A stretch of 64,000 bases of DNA from CAWEQO01 sp963811225 (GTDB lineage: Bacteria; Chloroflexota; Anaerolineae; Anaerolineales; Anaerolineaceae), in the NCBI GenBank assembly GCA_963811225.1, contig CAWEQO010000008.1, positions 62,001 to 126,000 on the forward strand, given 5' to 3'. The translations under genes and the position numbers were made by a program. The notes under the pieces are model-generated. The model made no database searches and had not been told where the DNA came from. It saw only the letters and a program-made list of their open reading frames with translations. Shown in pieces: positions 33,551 to 42,715 of the stretch. Each line of letters opens with the position of its first letter. Positions within the stretch are counted from its first letter, which is position 1.

Positions 33551-36253
33551 CTACTCTCGTATCTGCTCCCGCAGTTTCTCGGCCGTCTCTTGAAAGGCCG
33601 CCAGTTTCTCGCGCTCCTTGTCCACCACCGGTGCGGGGGCGCGCTGGGCAAAGGGGCTCGCCAGCAGCTTCTCCAGGCGCTCGATCTGCAATTCGACCTC
33701 TTTGAGCTCTTTCTCCAGGCGGGCGCGCTCGGCTTCGAAGTCGATCACACCCTCCAGCGGCAGGAAGATCTCGACACCCGACACCACCGCCGTGGCGGCA
33801 TCCTCGGGCTTCTCGGGCAGCTCGGCCTGAATGCTGACTTGCTCGGGATCCAGATAGGCCAGTGAGGCGATCACCTCTCGCTGGCTCTCCAGCAGCGGGG
33901 CATGGTCGCCGGCGGCGAGGATGGCCGGGGTGTGCTGCGAGGGCTTAAGCTTCTTCTCGGTACGCAGATTGCGCACCGAGCGCACCACCTCTTGCACCAG
34001 GCTGAAATCGGCCACTTTGTCCGCTTCCCAGCCTTCCGGCTCTTGCGCCTCGGGCCAGTGGGCGATGATCAACGCCTCTTCCCAGCCGCCCTCGGGCGCC
34101 AGCCGCTCGGACTGGGCCTGTGCGGCGGCCTTCAGATTCTGCCACAATTCCTCAGTGACGAAGGGGGTGAAGGGGTGCAGCAGGCGCAGGCAGGTGTCGA
34201 GCACGCGCACCAGGGTGTAGCCGGTGTAGAAGGCCCGGTCACCGCCCTCGGCCATTTGCAGCTTGGCAATCTCCACATACCAATCGGCGAACTCGCCCCA
34301 GAAGAAGTCGTAGATCTGCCGCCCGGCTTCACCATACTGGTAGACGCCGAACAGCCGCTCCACGCTGCGGATCAGGTCCTGCAGGCGAGCCCAGATCCAC
34401 GAGTTGGCCAGGGTCCACTCGGGCTCCTTCTCAGGCTCGGCCGGGGCATTGCCCAGCACGCCCAGGATGAAACGCCCGGCATTCCAGACCTTGTTGGCGA
34501 AGTTGCGGTTGGTCTCCACCTTCTTGACGCTCAGGCTCATGTCGTTGCCGGGGGTCGAGCCGACCAGCAGGGTGAAGCGCAGCGCGTCTGTGCCGAGCTC
34601 GTCCATTACGCCCAGCGGATCGATGACGTTACCCTTGCTCTTGCTCATCTTCTGCCCGTTCTCGTCGCGGATCAGGCCGTGCAGATAGACGGTATGGAAG
34701 GGCGCTTTGCCGGTAAACTCCAGCCCGTCCATAATCATGCGCGCCACCCAAAAGAACAGGATGTCGTAGCCGGTCTCCAATACCGAGGTGGGGTAGAAGT
34801 ATTTATAGTCGGGGGTTTCTTCCGGCCATCCGAGGGTCGAGAAAGGCCACAGGCCTGAGGAGAACCAGGTGTCCAGCACGTCTGGGTCCTGGCGTGGATG
34901 CTCTTTGCCGCACTTTGGGCACGTCTCGGGGTCTTCGCGGGCCACAATCACCTCACCACAGTCATCGCAGTACCAGACCGGGATGCGGTGGCCCCACCAC
35001 AACTGGCGGCTGATGCACCAGTCCTGGATGTTCTCCAGCCAGTTGTAATACACCTTGGTGAAACGCTCCGGCACAATCTGGATGCGGCCGTCGCGCACAG
35101 CTTCCAACCCGGCCGCGGCCAGCGGTTCCATCGAAACGAACCACTGAGTCGAGATCATCGGCTCGATGATCTCACCGCCGCGCTGCGAGCGTGGCACGTT
35201 AAGCAGGTAGGGCTCTTGTTTGATGGTCAGCCCGGCAGCCTCCATATCGGACCACAGCTGCTTGCGAGCCTCGAAACGTTCCAATCCCTGATAAGGCCCG
35301 CCGTTTTCATTCACCTTGGCGGCCTCGTCCAGCACACTGAGGATCGGCAGGTTGTGCTTCTCGCCGATGGCGTAGTCGTTCGGGTCATGGCCGGGAGTAA
35401 TCTTTAATGCGCCGGTACCAAACTCGCGATCGACATACTCGTCGGCAATGACCGGCACCTCGCGGTTGAGCATCGGCACGATTACCGTTTTGCCAACGTA
35501 CTTCTGGTAACGCTCGTCTTCGGGATGTACGGCCACAGCGGTATCGCCCAGGATGGTCTCGGGCCGCGTGGTGGCTACCGGGATGTAATCGCCCGAGCCG
35601 TCGGCCAGCATGTACTTGAAATAATACAGGAAGCCAGGTTCCTGGCTGTACTCCACCTCCAGATCGGAGACGGCGGTCTTCAGTCCCGGCGACCAATTGA
35701 TCAGGCGCGGGCCACGGTAGATCAGGCCCTTCTCGTACAACGTTACGAAGGCTTCGCGCACCGCAGCCGACAGACCCGGATCGAGAGTGAAGCGCTCGCG
35801 GCTCCAATCGCAGGATGCGCCCATGCGCCGAATCTGCCGGGTGATGATGCCGCCGTGCTTCTCTTTCCATTCCCAGGTGCGGCGCGAGAACTCTTCACGC
35901 CCGACCTGCTCGCGGCTGGTGCCTTCCAACAGCAGCGCCCGCTCCACCTGCAGCTGCGTGGCGATCCCGGCGTGGTCTGTGCCCGGTACCCACAGGGTGG
36001 GGATGCCTTTCATGCGATGGTAGCGAATCATCAAATCCTCCATCGACACGAACATGGCGTGACCCAGATGCAGGATGCCGGTCACGTTCGGCGGCGGGAT
36101 CGAGATGACGAAGGGCTTGACGCTGGGGTCGAAGTCCGGCTCACGCGGATCATTCCAGGGTTTGAAGAAGCCGTTCTCCTCCCACCAGCGATACAGTCGC
36201 TGTTCGATCTCAGCGAAATCGTAAGTTTTGGATAAAGTTGTCGTTTCTGCCAT
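33551..36253 (-). CDS. valS: Valyl-tRNA synthetase, bacterial lineage
   Basis: 900 residues. HLGH at 62-65, KMSKS in 'NGQKMSKSKGN', the editing-domain block 'TRPETILGDTAVAVHPED' and 'VLDTWFSSGLWPFSTLGW' place it with standard bacterial ValRS. The C-terminal coiled coil that contacts the tRNA is present. It charges tRNA-Val and edits mischarged threonine. A second, archaeal-type ValRS gene lies 45 bp upstream in the same operon, so both are probably under the T-box. Confidence 0.95.
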   Translation of the reverse strand: MAETTTLSKTYDFAEIEQRLYRWWEENGFFKPWNDPREPDFDPSVKPFVISIPPPNVTGILHLGHAMFVSMEDLMIRYHRMKGIPTLWVPGTDHAGIATQLQVERALLLEGTSREQVGREEFSRRTWEWKEKHGGIITRQIRRMGASCDWSRERFTLDPGLSAAVREAFVTLYEKGLIYRGPRLINWSPGLKTAVSDLEVEYSQEPGFLYYFKYMLADGSGDYIPVATTRPETILGDTAVAVHPEDERYQKYVGKTVIVPMLNREVPVIADEYVDREFGTGALKITPGHDPNDYAIGEKHNLPILSVLDEAAKVNENGGPYQGLERFEARKQLWSDMEAAGLTIKQEPYLLNVPRSQRGGEIIEPMISTQWFVSMEPLAAAGLEAVRDGRIQIVPERFTKVYYNWLENIQDWCISRQLWWGHRIPVWYCDDCGEVIVAREDPETCPKCGKEHPRQDPDVLDTWFSSGLWPFSTLGWPEETPDYKYFYPTSVLETGYDILFFWVARMIMDGLEFTGKAPFHTVYLHGLIRDENGQKMSKSKGNVIDPLGVMDELGTDALRFTLLVGSTPGNDMSLSVKKVETNRNFANKVWNAGRFILGVLGNAPAEPEKEPEWTLANSWIWARLQDLIRSVERLFGVYQYGEAGRQIYDFFWGEFADWYVEIAKLQMAEGGDRAFYTGYTLVRVLDTCLRLLHPFTPFVTEELWQNLKAAAQAQSERLAPEGGWEEALIIAHWPEAQEPEGWEADKVADFSLVQEVVRSVRNLRTEKKLKPSQHTPAILAAGDHAPLLESQREVIASLAYLDPEQVSIQAELPEKPEDAATAVVSGVEIFLPLEGVIDFEAERARLEKELKEVELQIERLEKLLASPFAQRAPAPVVDKEREKLAAFQETAEKLREQIRE

Positions 36254-36298
36254 CTAAAATTTTCCTTTGAATAATTTCTTGCCCTATCGGGCACTACT

Positions 36299-38746
36299 TC
36301 ATCTTACTCCAACCTTGACCTTTTCGTTGGCTTCCAATTGGATCAATTCCGGGTCCAGCTGCGCCACCACCTGCAAGGCTTTGGCGCGAGTGATACTGGT
36401 CAAATCGGGGGCAGCCTCTTGCAAGCGAACGGCCAGGGCTTCGTCCTCTGTACAGATTTGCAGGCATTCCAGCTCTGCACCCAGGCTCAGGCTGTGTTCG
36501 CTCTTGTAGCGCCGCACAGCGGTCGCCACCTCGATCAGCGCCTCACCGGCCTGGGCGGCGGCCGCATCCTCCAGGGACGCATCTCGCTTGGGCCAGCGCG
36601 AGCGGTGGATTGAATCCGGCTCGCCGTCCTTGCCGGCGAACAACGCCTGGAAGATCGTTTCCGTCACATACGGCAAGAAAGGCGCCAGCAGCTTGAGCAC
36701 CGTGCGCAGCACCCAATGCAGGCTGTAGAGCGCTCCCGCCCGCCCGGAAGGGTCCTCCGAGTACAGGCGCTGCTTGGCCATCTCCAAGTAATTGTCAGCC
36801 AGCTCGCTCCAAAAGAAATTCTCCACCTCGCTCTTGGCCGCGGCATACTCGTAATCCTGCATCAATTGGGTCACCCGGCGCACAAGCTCTTGCAGGCTTG
36901 CAAGGATCCAGCGATCGGCCGGGGTCAAGTTGGGCAGATCCTCCTGCGGCTCAAAGCCCTGCAGGAAGCGCTCACTGAAGCGGGCCACGTTCCACAGCTT
37001 GGTAATGAACTTGCTACCCATCTGGATCTTGTCTTCGCTGATGATGGCGTCCTTGCCTGGGGCGGTGCTGGCGGCCCAGTAGCGCACTGCATCGGCCGAG
37101 TAACGCTCGATCATCTCCTTGGGGGGCATCGGTCCACCGCCGCGGCTCTTGCTCAGTTTGCCCATGCCCTCGCCGGCCAGCCCCCAGCCCGAGATGAGCA
37201 CCTCGCTCCAAGGCAGGCGGTCGAAGTGGTAGAGCGACTTAACGATGGTGTAGAACGCCCAGGTGCGGATGATCTCGTGGGCCTGCGGTCGCAGCGTCAT
37301 GGGCCACACCTGCTGGTACAGGTCGGGGTTGGCAAGCCACTCCGAGACGATCTGCGGCGACATGGAGGAGGTGGCCCAGGTATCCATAACATCCGGCTCG
37401 CCAAAGAAGTTGGTGCTGCCGCACTTCTCGCACGGCTGGCTGGGCTGCTCCACCAGCGGATCCACCGGCAGGTCCTCCGGATCGGCAAGGCGGATCTCAC
37501 CACACTGTTGGCAGTACCAGACCGGGAAAGGCACGCCGAAGTAACGCTGGCGCGAGATGCACCAATCCCAGTTGAGGTTCTCCACCCAGGCACGGTAGCG
37601 CGAGCGCATGTGCTCGGGGCGCCAGTGAATCTTCTCACCCGCTTCGAGGAACTCTTCCTTGTGGTCCAGCACTCGCACGAACCACTGCTGCTCGACGATG
37701 TACTCCACCGGCGTGTCACAGCGCTCGTGCACCCGCACCGACTGTTCCACCGGCTTACGCTCCAGCAGGTAACCGAACTCATCCAGCAGCGCTTTGATCT
37801 CGCGGCGTGCATGGCTGATCGGCATCCCGGCCAGCGCGTCCGTCAGCGAGGTCATGCGGCCCTGGCGGTCGACGGCCTCGACCAGCGGCAGGTTGTGGGT
37901 GTACCACCAGGCTACGTCGGCCTGATCGCCGAAGGTGCAGCACATCACCGCGCCGGTGCCCTTCTCCGGGTCGGCGGATGGATCCGTCAGCACAGGCACC
38001 TTCTGCTCGTAGAGCGGCACAGTCACCTGCCGGCCCACTAGATCCTTATAGCGGGGGTCTTCCGGATGGACGAACACCGCCACGCATGCCGCCAGCAGCT
38101 CCGGTCGGGTCGTGGCAATCGGCAAAGTCTGGCCGTCCTCGCGCTCGAAGCGCAGGGTGACGAACTCGGTCGAACGATCCATGTCGTTCAGCTCGGCCTG
38201 GGCGATGGCGGTGCGGCATTCCGGGCACCAGATGGTGGGAGCGCGCTTGCGGTAGGCCAGGTCTTTGCGGTACAGGTCGATAAACGAGACCTGTGAGATG
38301 CGCCGCGAACGCTCGCCGATGGTGCGATAGGTATAGCGCCAATCGATCGACAGGCCCAGGCGCTGCCACAATTCGCGGTACTCCGTTTCAGCCTCCTCGC
38401 TGACCTGCAGGCACTTCTCGATGAAGGCCTTGCGCCCCACCTGCGGGGCGATCACCCCCTGGCGCTTCTCCACCAGCCGCTCGGTGGGCAGGCCGTTGTC
38501 GTCGAAGCCCATGGGGTAATAGACGTTGTAACCGTTCATGCGAAAGTAGCGAGCCATAAAGTCGGGATGGCTGTAGGAGTAAACGTGGCCCAAGTGCAAA
38601 TGCCCCGATACGGTTGCGGGGGGTGTATCGATCGAGTAAACGGGGCCCTCAGCCTGCGGGTCGAAGCGGTAGACGCCCGCCTCCTGCCACTGCGCCAGCA
38701 GCCTGGGCTCGACTTCTTCGGGTTTGTAGTGTTTGGTCAAAGGCAT
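36299..38746 (-). CDS. valS: Valyl-tRNA synthetase, archaeal/rickettsial lineage
   Basis: 815 residues from ATG 38746 (AAGGAAG upstream). 'YSIDTPPATVSGHLHLGHVY' with HLGH at 51-54, 'YPMGFDDNGLPTERLVEK', 'DVMDTWATSSMSPQI' and the signature KLSKS ('GMGKLSKSRGG') are the fingerprint of archaeal-type ValRS, also found in Rickettsia. It differs clearly from the bacterial ValRS encoded next. The T-box leader belongs directly to this gene. Transfer from archaea or a relative is inferred. Both copies look intact. Confidence 0.9.
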   Translation of the reverse strand: MPLTKHYKPEEVEPRLLAQWQEAGVYRFDPQAEGPVYSIDTPPATVSGHLHLGHVYSYSHPDFMARYFRMNGYNVYYPMGFDDNGLPTERLVEKRQGVIAPQVGRKAFIEKCLQVSEEAETEYRELWQRLGLSIDWRYTYRTIGERSRRISQVSFIDLYRKDLAYRKRAPTIWCPECRTAIAQAELNDMDRSTEFVTLRFEREDGQTLPIATTRPELLAACVAVFVHPEDPRYKDLVGRQVTVPLYEQKVPVLTDPSADPEKGTGAVMCCTFGDQADVAWWYTHNLPLVEAVDRQGRMTSLTDALAGMPISHARREIKALLDEFGYLLERKPVEQSVRVHERCDTPVEYIVEQQWFVRVLDHKEEFLEAGEKIHWRPEHMRSRYRAWVENLNWDWCISRQRYFGVPFPVWYCQQCGEIRLADPEDLPVDPLVEQPSQPCEKCGSTNFFGEPDVMDTWATSSMSPQIVSEWLANPDLYQQVWPMTLRPQAHEIIRTWAFYTIVKSLYHFDRLPWSEVLISGWGLAGEGMGKLSKSRGGGPMPPKEMIERYSADAVRYWAASTAPGKDAIISEDKIQMGSKFITKLWNVARFSERFLQGFEPQEDLPNLTPADRWILASLQELVRRVTQLMQDYEYAAAKSEVENFFWSELADNYLEMAKQRLYSEDPSGRAGALYSLHWVLRTVLKLLAPFLPYVTETIFQALFAGKDGEPDSIHRSRWPKRDASLEDAAAAQAGEALIEVATAVRRYKSEHSLSLGAELECLQICTEDEALAVRLQEAAPDLTSITRAKALQVVAQLDPELIQLEANEKVKVGVR

Positions 38747-38749
38747 AGC

Positions 38750-39041
38750 AAACTTCCTTAAATAAAAACGCCCTTCGTCCAATTGAGGACGAAAGGGCTG
38801 ATCCTTCCGCGGTACCACCTCACTTCGCCGGTATTCCACCAGCGCTCTCTATCCGGACCATCATCCAGATTTCGCGCTAACGGGCTCACCCGTGCCGTTC
38901 TACTCTCTCGTGTAAGATTTCTTCGGCAATTCGCCGGGCGACTTCAGCCGGGCGTCACTGAGGAGGCTCTCAACCAAGACCTCCTTCTCTGTCAGTCCAC
39001 CTCCGGCCTACTCCTCCTGGTATGGTGCATATCAATTTGTT
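38750..39041 (-). promoter_or_regulatory. T-box leader (valine) controlling the two valS genes
   Basis: The minus strand contains the T-box core AGGTGGTACCGCG (38808-38820) followed by a terminator hairpin (38762-38799, loop TCAATT) and TTTTTATTT. Upstream, AGGAGG and CCTCCT close a compact Stem I with an AGTA turn and an inner helix AGGCC/GGTCT. The loop on its 3' side reads TGGTTGAGAG, giving GUU (Val) as specifier. Uncharged tRNA-Val should stabilise the antiterminator and turn on synthetase expression. Secondary structure was read by eye. Confidence 0.9.
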
Positions 39042-39047
39042 GACATG

Positions 39048-39076
39048 ATTATAGCCAGTTTGAAAGGAAGTGTCAA
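39048..39076 (-). promoter_or_regulatory. Promoter of the T-box valS operon
   Basis: Consensus TTGACA (39071-39076), 17-bp spacer, TATAAT (39048-39053) on the minus strand. Confidence 0.9.
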
Positions 39077-39102
39077 TTGAAGAAAAGAGACAGCCGGGAG
39101 CA

Positions 39103-39145
39103 GAGAATAGAGAACAGTCAAAAGCGCTAACTGTTCTCTATTCTC
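39103..39145 (-). terminator. Hairpin after the amino-acid-binding protein gene
   Basis: 16-bp perfect arms (39103-39118, 39130-39145) between the SBP gene end and the valS promoter on the same strand. Arm motif GAGAATAGAGAACAGT belongs to the shared purine-rich group. Confidence 0.75.
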
Positions 39146-39160
39146 TCAATCTCTACTCTC

Positions 39161-39913
39161 TCAGCCTCCCAAATCCAGCCACTTCGCTTTCAACTGGTCG
39201 ATCAACCCTTCCGATTTGACGGCCGCCAGGCCCGCATTGATTTCTTGCACCAGGTTCTGGTTTTTCTGGCAAACCGCGATGCCGTAGGACTCATCCGTGA
39301 ACGGTTCACCGACGGTCTTCAGTGCGCCCTGGTTCTGCACAGCAAAGTTGATCGCGGTGGGTTGGTCGGCGATCACGGCGTCGATCTGCCCGTTGATCAG
39401 GTCGAGGAAGGCCAGGTCGACCGAGTCGTACGTGCGCAGGCTGACGCCATCCATGTTTTCGATCTCGATGGCGCCGGTGGTGCCCAGCTGTGCGCCGACC
39501 GTTTTGCCGCTCAAGTCGTCCTTGCTTTGGATGCCGGTCTCATCATTGCGTACGGTCACGATCTGACCGGCCTCGATGTAGGGATCGGAGAACAGCATGG
39601 ATTTTTTGCGCTCTTCGGTGATGGTGATGGAGGAAATTGCAATATCATACTGGCATTGTGAGATGCCCGCCAGCAAGGGGTCAAAGCCGACGTTGACGTA
39701 CTCGATGTCGAGGTTCTCTTTTTTAGCAACGGCGTTGAGCAGGTCGATATCGAAGCCGATGATGCCCTTGGTCTGCTCGTCAACCATTTCAAAGGGCGGC
39801 CAGGTAGCATCGGTAGCCACGCGCAAAGCGGTCTGTTGTTTTGGGGCACACGCCCCAAGTATGAGGCTGAAGACAACCATCAGAATCAGAGGGTATACAG
39901 CGCTGCGTTTCAT
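39161..39913 (-). CDS. Amino-acid ABC transporter binding lipoprotein (family 3)
   Basis: 250 residues from ATG 39913 (AAGGAGAG upstream). Lipobox LGAC (Cys22). 'LRVATDATWPPFEMVDEQTK', 'GFDIDLLNAVAK', 'YDIAISSITITEERKKSMLF' and 'QLGTTGAIE' are hallmarks of family 3 solute-binding proteins for polar amino acids. No permease or ATPase gene is adjacent, so partners must lie elsewhere. A long leader with an intrinsic terminator precedes it. Confidence 0.9.
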   Translation of the reverse strand: MKRSAVYPLILMVVFSLILGACAPKQQTALRVATDATWPPFEMVDEQTKGIIGFDIDLLNAVAKKENLDIEYVNVGFDPLLAGISQCQYDIAISSITITEERKKSMLFSDPYIEAGQIVTVRNDETGIQSKDDLSGKTVGAQLGTTGAIEIENMDGVSLRTYDSVDLAFLDLINGQIDAVIADQPTAINFAVQNQGALKTVGEPFTDESYGIAVCQKNQNLVQEINAGLAAVKSEGLIDQLKAKWLDLGG

Positions 39914-40183
39914 TTTTCTTCTCTCCTTGTTCGATCCATGAATGAATTTTCGAATGCAAATGCTCTTGATAAGGTACGTCCTATCGACAACAAGGGTGCT
40001 GCGGTTTTTGCATAGGCGCCTCCGGAAAATAAAAAAGGCCCTCCTGGAAGGAGAGCCTTTATCGCTAGTGGTGGATTGGATGTGTCTGATCCGTGGACTT
40101 AAGCGCCTAAAGCCGGCCCTTCCATTTGGAAGCCGGGAAATGCTTAGGAGTTCGCTTAACGAAATCAATACGCCACATAATTG
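39914..40183 (-). promoter_or_regulatory. Attenuator-like leader of the amino-acid-binding protein gene
   Basis: About 270 nt of leader. Nested helices lie at 40099-40160 (TTAAGCG/CGCTTAA outside, CCTAA/TTAGG, then CCGGC/GCCGG), followed by a strong terminator at 40027-40060 (stem AAAGGC..CTCC with GGAG.GCCTTT, then six T). A 23-codon frame (40107-40178) spans the helices and could be a leader peptide. This is either a riboswitch I do not recognise or peptide-based attenuation. Confidence 0.55.
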
Positions 40184-40189
40184 CTAAAG

Positions 40190-40218
40190 TTTATAACAAA
40201 TTAAGCAGAAGATTACAA
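40190..40218 (-). promoter_or_regulatory. Promoter of the amino-acid-binding protein gene
   Basis: On the minus strand TTGTAA (40213-40218), 17-bp spacer, TATAAA (40190-40195). Confidence 0.55.
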
Positions 40219-40322
40219 GCGTTCTTTGGAATTGCAATGTCTTTGCAACTTTGTAAAACGACTGTCATCCTGGTTTAGTTCCTGTATAATACCCCTCATA
40301 TTGTAACGAGAGGAGCAATTCA

Positions 40323-40943
40323 ATGCCGATCCCCAAATGCCTCGACTGGGCTCAGCGCCTGGAGATGCTGGCTCAAAGCGGCCTGACCTACGGCGAAAAC
40401 CAGTACGACATCGAACGCTACGAAGCCGTCAAGCAGATTGCGGCAGAAATGCTGGCGGAGCTGTCACAAGAAGATTTGCCGGTGATCCAAGCGCTGGTCG
40501 ACGCGCAAGCCGGATACACCACCCCCAAGCTCGATATCCGCGGCGTTGTCTTTCAAGACGACAAGATCCTGCTGGTGCGCGAGCTGGCCGACGGCGGGTG
40601 GACCCTGCCCGGGGGCTGGGTCGACGTGAACGAACCGCCCAGCCGGGCCGCCGAGCGCGAGGTTTGGGAAGAATCCGGCTACGAGGTGAAAGCCACGAAG
40701 CTGCTGGCCATCTATGACCGCAACCAACACGGCTTCCCGCCGTACATTTTCCACGCCTACAAGATCTACATCCTTTGTGAGATCACTGGCGGCGCGCCCG
40801 CAGACAGCCACGAGACAGACGGAGCGCGCTTCTACGCCCCGGACGAGATCCCACCGCTTTCCCTGGCCCGCACCACGCCCGAAGTCATCGAGCGCATGTT
40901 CGAACACCACGCCCATCCCAATTGGCCCACCGATTACGATTGA
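40323..40943 (+). CDS. Nudix hydrolase with N-terminal extension
   Basis: 206 residues; GAGAGGAG ribosome site and TATAAT at 40285-40290. The Nudix box G-x5-E-x7-R-E-x2-E-E-x-G-Y lies around residues 98-121 ('GGWVDVNEPPSRAAEREVWE' then ESGY). The first 60 residues are a helical domain like the NUDIX-N domain of ADP-ribose or UDP-X pyrophosphatase relatives. It cleaves nucleoside-diphosphate-linked compounds; the substrate is not determinable. Confidence 0.88.
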   Translation: MPIPKCLDWAQRLEMLAQSGLTYGENQYDIERYEAVKQIAAEMLAELSQEDLPVIQALVDAQAGYTTPKLDIRGVVFQDDKILLVRELADGGWTLPGGWVDVNEPPSRAAEREVWEESGYEVKATKLLAIYDRNQHGFPPYIFHAYKIYILCEITGGAPADSHETDGARFYAPDEIPPLSLARTTPEVIERMFEHHAHPNWPTDYD

Positions 40944-40949
40944 ACAATC

Positions 40950-40990
40950 GGGGCAGATGAAAGGGCGCTGACCCACCTTCCATCTGCCCC
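40950..40990 (+). terminator. Hairpin after the Nudix gene
   Basis: GGGGCAGATG (40950-40959) pairs with CATCTGCCCC (40981-40990). An A-run rather than a T-run follows, so termination is uncertain. Confidence 0.55.
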
Positions 40991-41076
40991 AAAAGATTGC
41001 GCTGCATTCAGATCCCCAATTCGTTGTACAATAGGAACTTGTTCAACTTGCAAACTGTACCTTCCTTGAGGGCATA

Positions 41077-42546
41077 TTGATACAGCCACAATTCTTGAAC
41101 CGACTTCTCTCCGTGGGGTTGATCCTCGGCGCACTATTGTCTGCTTGCACACCGGCGCCCGAGCCTGCCGGCGCACCGACCGCAGCGCCGACGGGCGCTG
41201 CCGAATCCACTCCGGCAGCTGCCACCGCTGCGCCTACCCCCATCCTGCCAACCCTCACGCCCACCTCACAGCCGCACTTGCAAGTCAACCCCGAAAACCT
41301 GCGCGGCCTGGAGGTGACCTTCTGGCACCCTTGGACAGGCGCAGCCGCCGAGCAAATCGACCAGATCACCACAGCCTTCAACGAGTCGAATATCTGGGGC
41401 ATTCAGGCCCGCGCGCTCGACCAGGGCGGACCAGACATGCTGGCCGAAAAAATGCAGGCTGCACTTGGGGATGGCGATGCGCCCAACCTGATAGCAGCCG
41501 AGGCCGTGCAGATCCAGTCGTGGCAGCAGCAGTCAGGCACCCTCATCGACTTGTCAGACTATGCGAATGACATGCGCTGGGGCCTGACCCCTCAAGAGGT
41601 TGAAGACTTCACGCACAATTTATGGTCCGGCAGCCAAAAAGAAGGGCTGCGCTATGGCTATCCGGCCGCGCGCATGCCGCAAGTACTGTTCTATAATCAG
41701 TCCTGGGCGCAGGAACTCGGCTTCGAGCAGGCGCCTTCCACTCCTGAAGAGTTCGAAGGGCAGGCGTGCGCTGCGGCATCAGCCAATGCCAGCGACGACA
41801 ACCGCGAAAATGACGGCACCGGCGGCTGGATCGTCTCGTACAAGGCGCCGGTGATGCTGTCTTGGATGCAGAGCTTTGAGTCCTTTACCCTCCTGCCCGA
41901 CCCGAATACCGGCGAGTTCCGCTTCAATACGCCACAGGTCCAGGATACCTACACCTATCTCCGCAAGCTGTACGATAACGGCTGCGCCTGGGTCAGCCGT
42001 CTGCCCACCCCCTACGACTACTTCGCCACCCGGCACGCCCTGTTCTATTCAGGAACGACCGAGGAGATCCCCGTGCAGCAGCGCGCCCAGGAACTCAATG
42101 CCAGCGGCGATGCCTGGGTCGTGATCCCCTACCCGTTCAAACCGCAGGCGGGTCCGCTGGTGATGACGAACGATATCCAGTATGCCATACCGGCAAACAG
42201 CCCCGAGCAGCAGCTTGCCTCCTGGCTGTTCGTGCGTTACCTGACCCTGCCCGAGAACCAGGCCAAGATGACTCGCGTCACCGGATCATGGCCGGTCAGC
42301 GAGATGGCGCTCGGCCAATTAGATGATTACCGGCAGAAGTACCCCCAGTGGGATGCGGCGGCAGCAGTGCTGGTATCGAATGCAGCGCCGGCTCCCATCG
42401 ACCCCGAATGGCGCACGGTGCGGAACATCCTGGAAGACGCCAGCTGGAATATGTTCCAGGTCAACGTCGAGCCTGAGGATGTGCCGCAGATCCTGCAGGT
42501 GCTGGACGCAACCATCCAAGAAGTGTTACAGAAGACCAGCGATTAA
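41077..42546 (+). CDS. Extracellular solute-binding lipoprotein (family 1)
   Basis: 489 residues from a TTG start with GAGGG upstream. Lipobox LSAC (Cys24), then an Ala/Pro/Thr spacer. 'LEVTFWHPWTGAAAEQIDQI' and 'DAPNLIAAEAVQIQSW' match family 1 sugar- or glycerol-phosphate-type binding proteins. No transporter genes adjoin it. Probably scavenges a sugar or polyol. Confidence 0.82.
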   Translation: MIQPQFLNRLLSVGLILGALLSACTPAPEPAGAPTAAPTGAAESTPAAATAAPTPILPTLTPTSQPHLQVNPENLRGLEVTFWHPWTGAAAEQIDQITTAFNESNIWGIQARALDQGGPDMLAEKMQAALGDGDAPNLIAAEAVQIQSWQQQSGTLIDLSDYANDMRWGLTPQEVEDFTHNLWSGSQKEGLRYGYPAARMPQVLFYNQSWAQELGFEQAPSTPEEFEGQACAAASANASDDNRENDGTGGWIVSYKAPVMLSWMQSFESFTLLPDPNTGEFRFNTPQVQDTYTYLRKLYDNGCAWVSRLPTPYDYFATRHALFYSGTTEEIPVQQRAQELNASGDAWVVIPYPFKPQAGPLVMTNDIQYAIPANSPEQQLASWLFVRYLTLPENQAKMTRVTGSWPVSEMALGQLDDYRQKYPQWDAAAAVLVSNAAPAPIDPEWRTVRNILEDASWNMFQVNVEPEDVPQILQVLDATIQEVLQKTSD

Positions 42547-42582
42547 GCAGGCTTGGCTGCTGCCGTTATTTAAGCCAAAAAT

Positions 42583-42652
42583 ATAACTGCTCAGACCGTG
42601 ATGTTTCGCAGGCTACCTTGGCCCTGCGAAACATCACTGCTTGAGCAGTTAT
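42583..42652. repeat. 69-bp palindromic repeat, copy 2, at convergent gene ends
   Basis: Outer arms ATAACTGCTCA/TGAGCAGTTAT and inner arms GTGATGTTTCGCAG/CTGCGAAACATCAC. Same length and order as 18290-18358. Here it can serve as a bidirectional terminator. Confidence 0.8.
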
Positions 42653-42715
42653 CTACCTACCCGGCAATTCGGAATAATCTCTCTTCCTTCATTGCCCGAT
42701 CCCGAGTTTCCTGTC

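Noticed and set aside
33902..38041. Long plus-strand frames (for example 33902-34858 and 36716-38041) opposite the valS genes
   Set aside because: Antisense shadows of two well-defined synthetases; His/Gln/Arg-rich with no motif or ribosome site.
38747..38839. N-terminal extension of the archaeal-type ValRS
   Set aside because: It translates the T-box antiterminator/terminator; ATG 38746 has a proper ribosome site and the family N-terminus.
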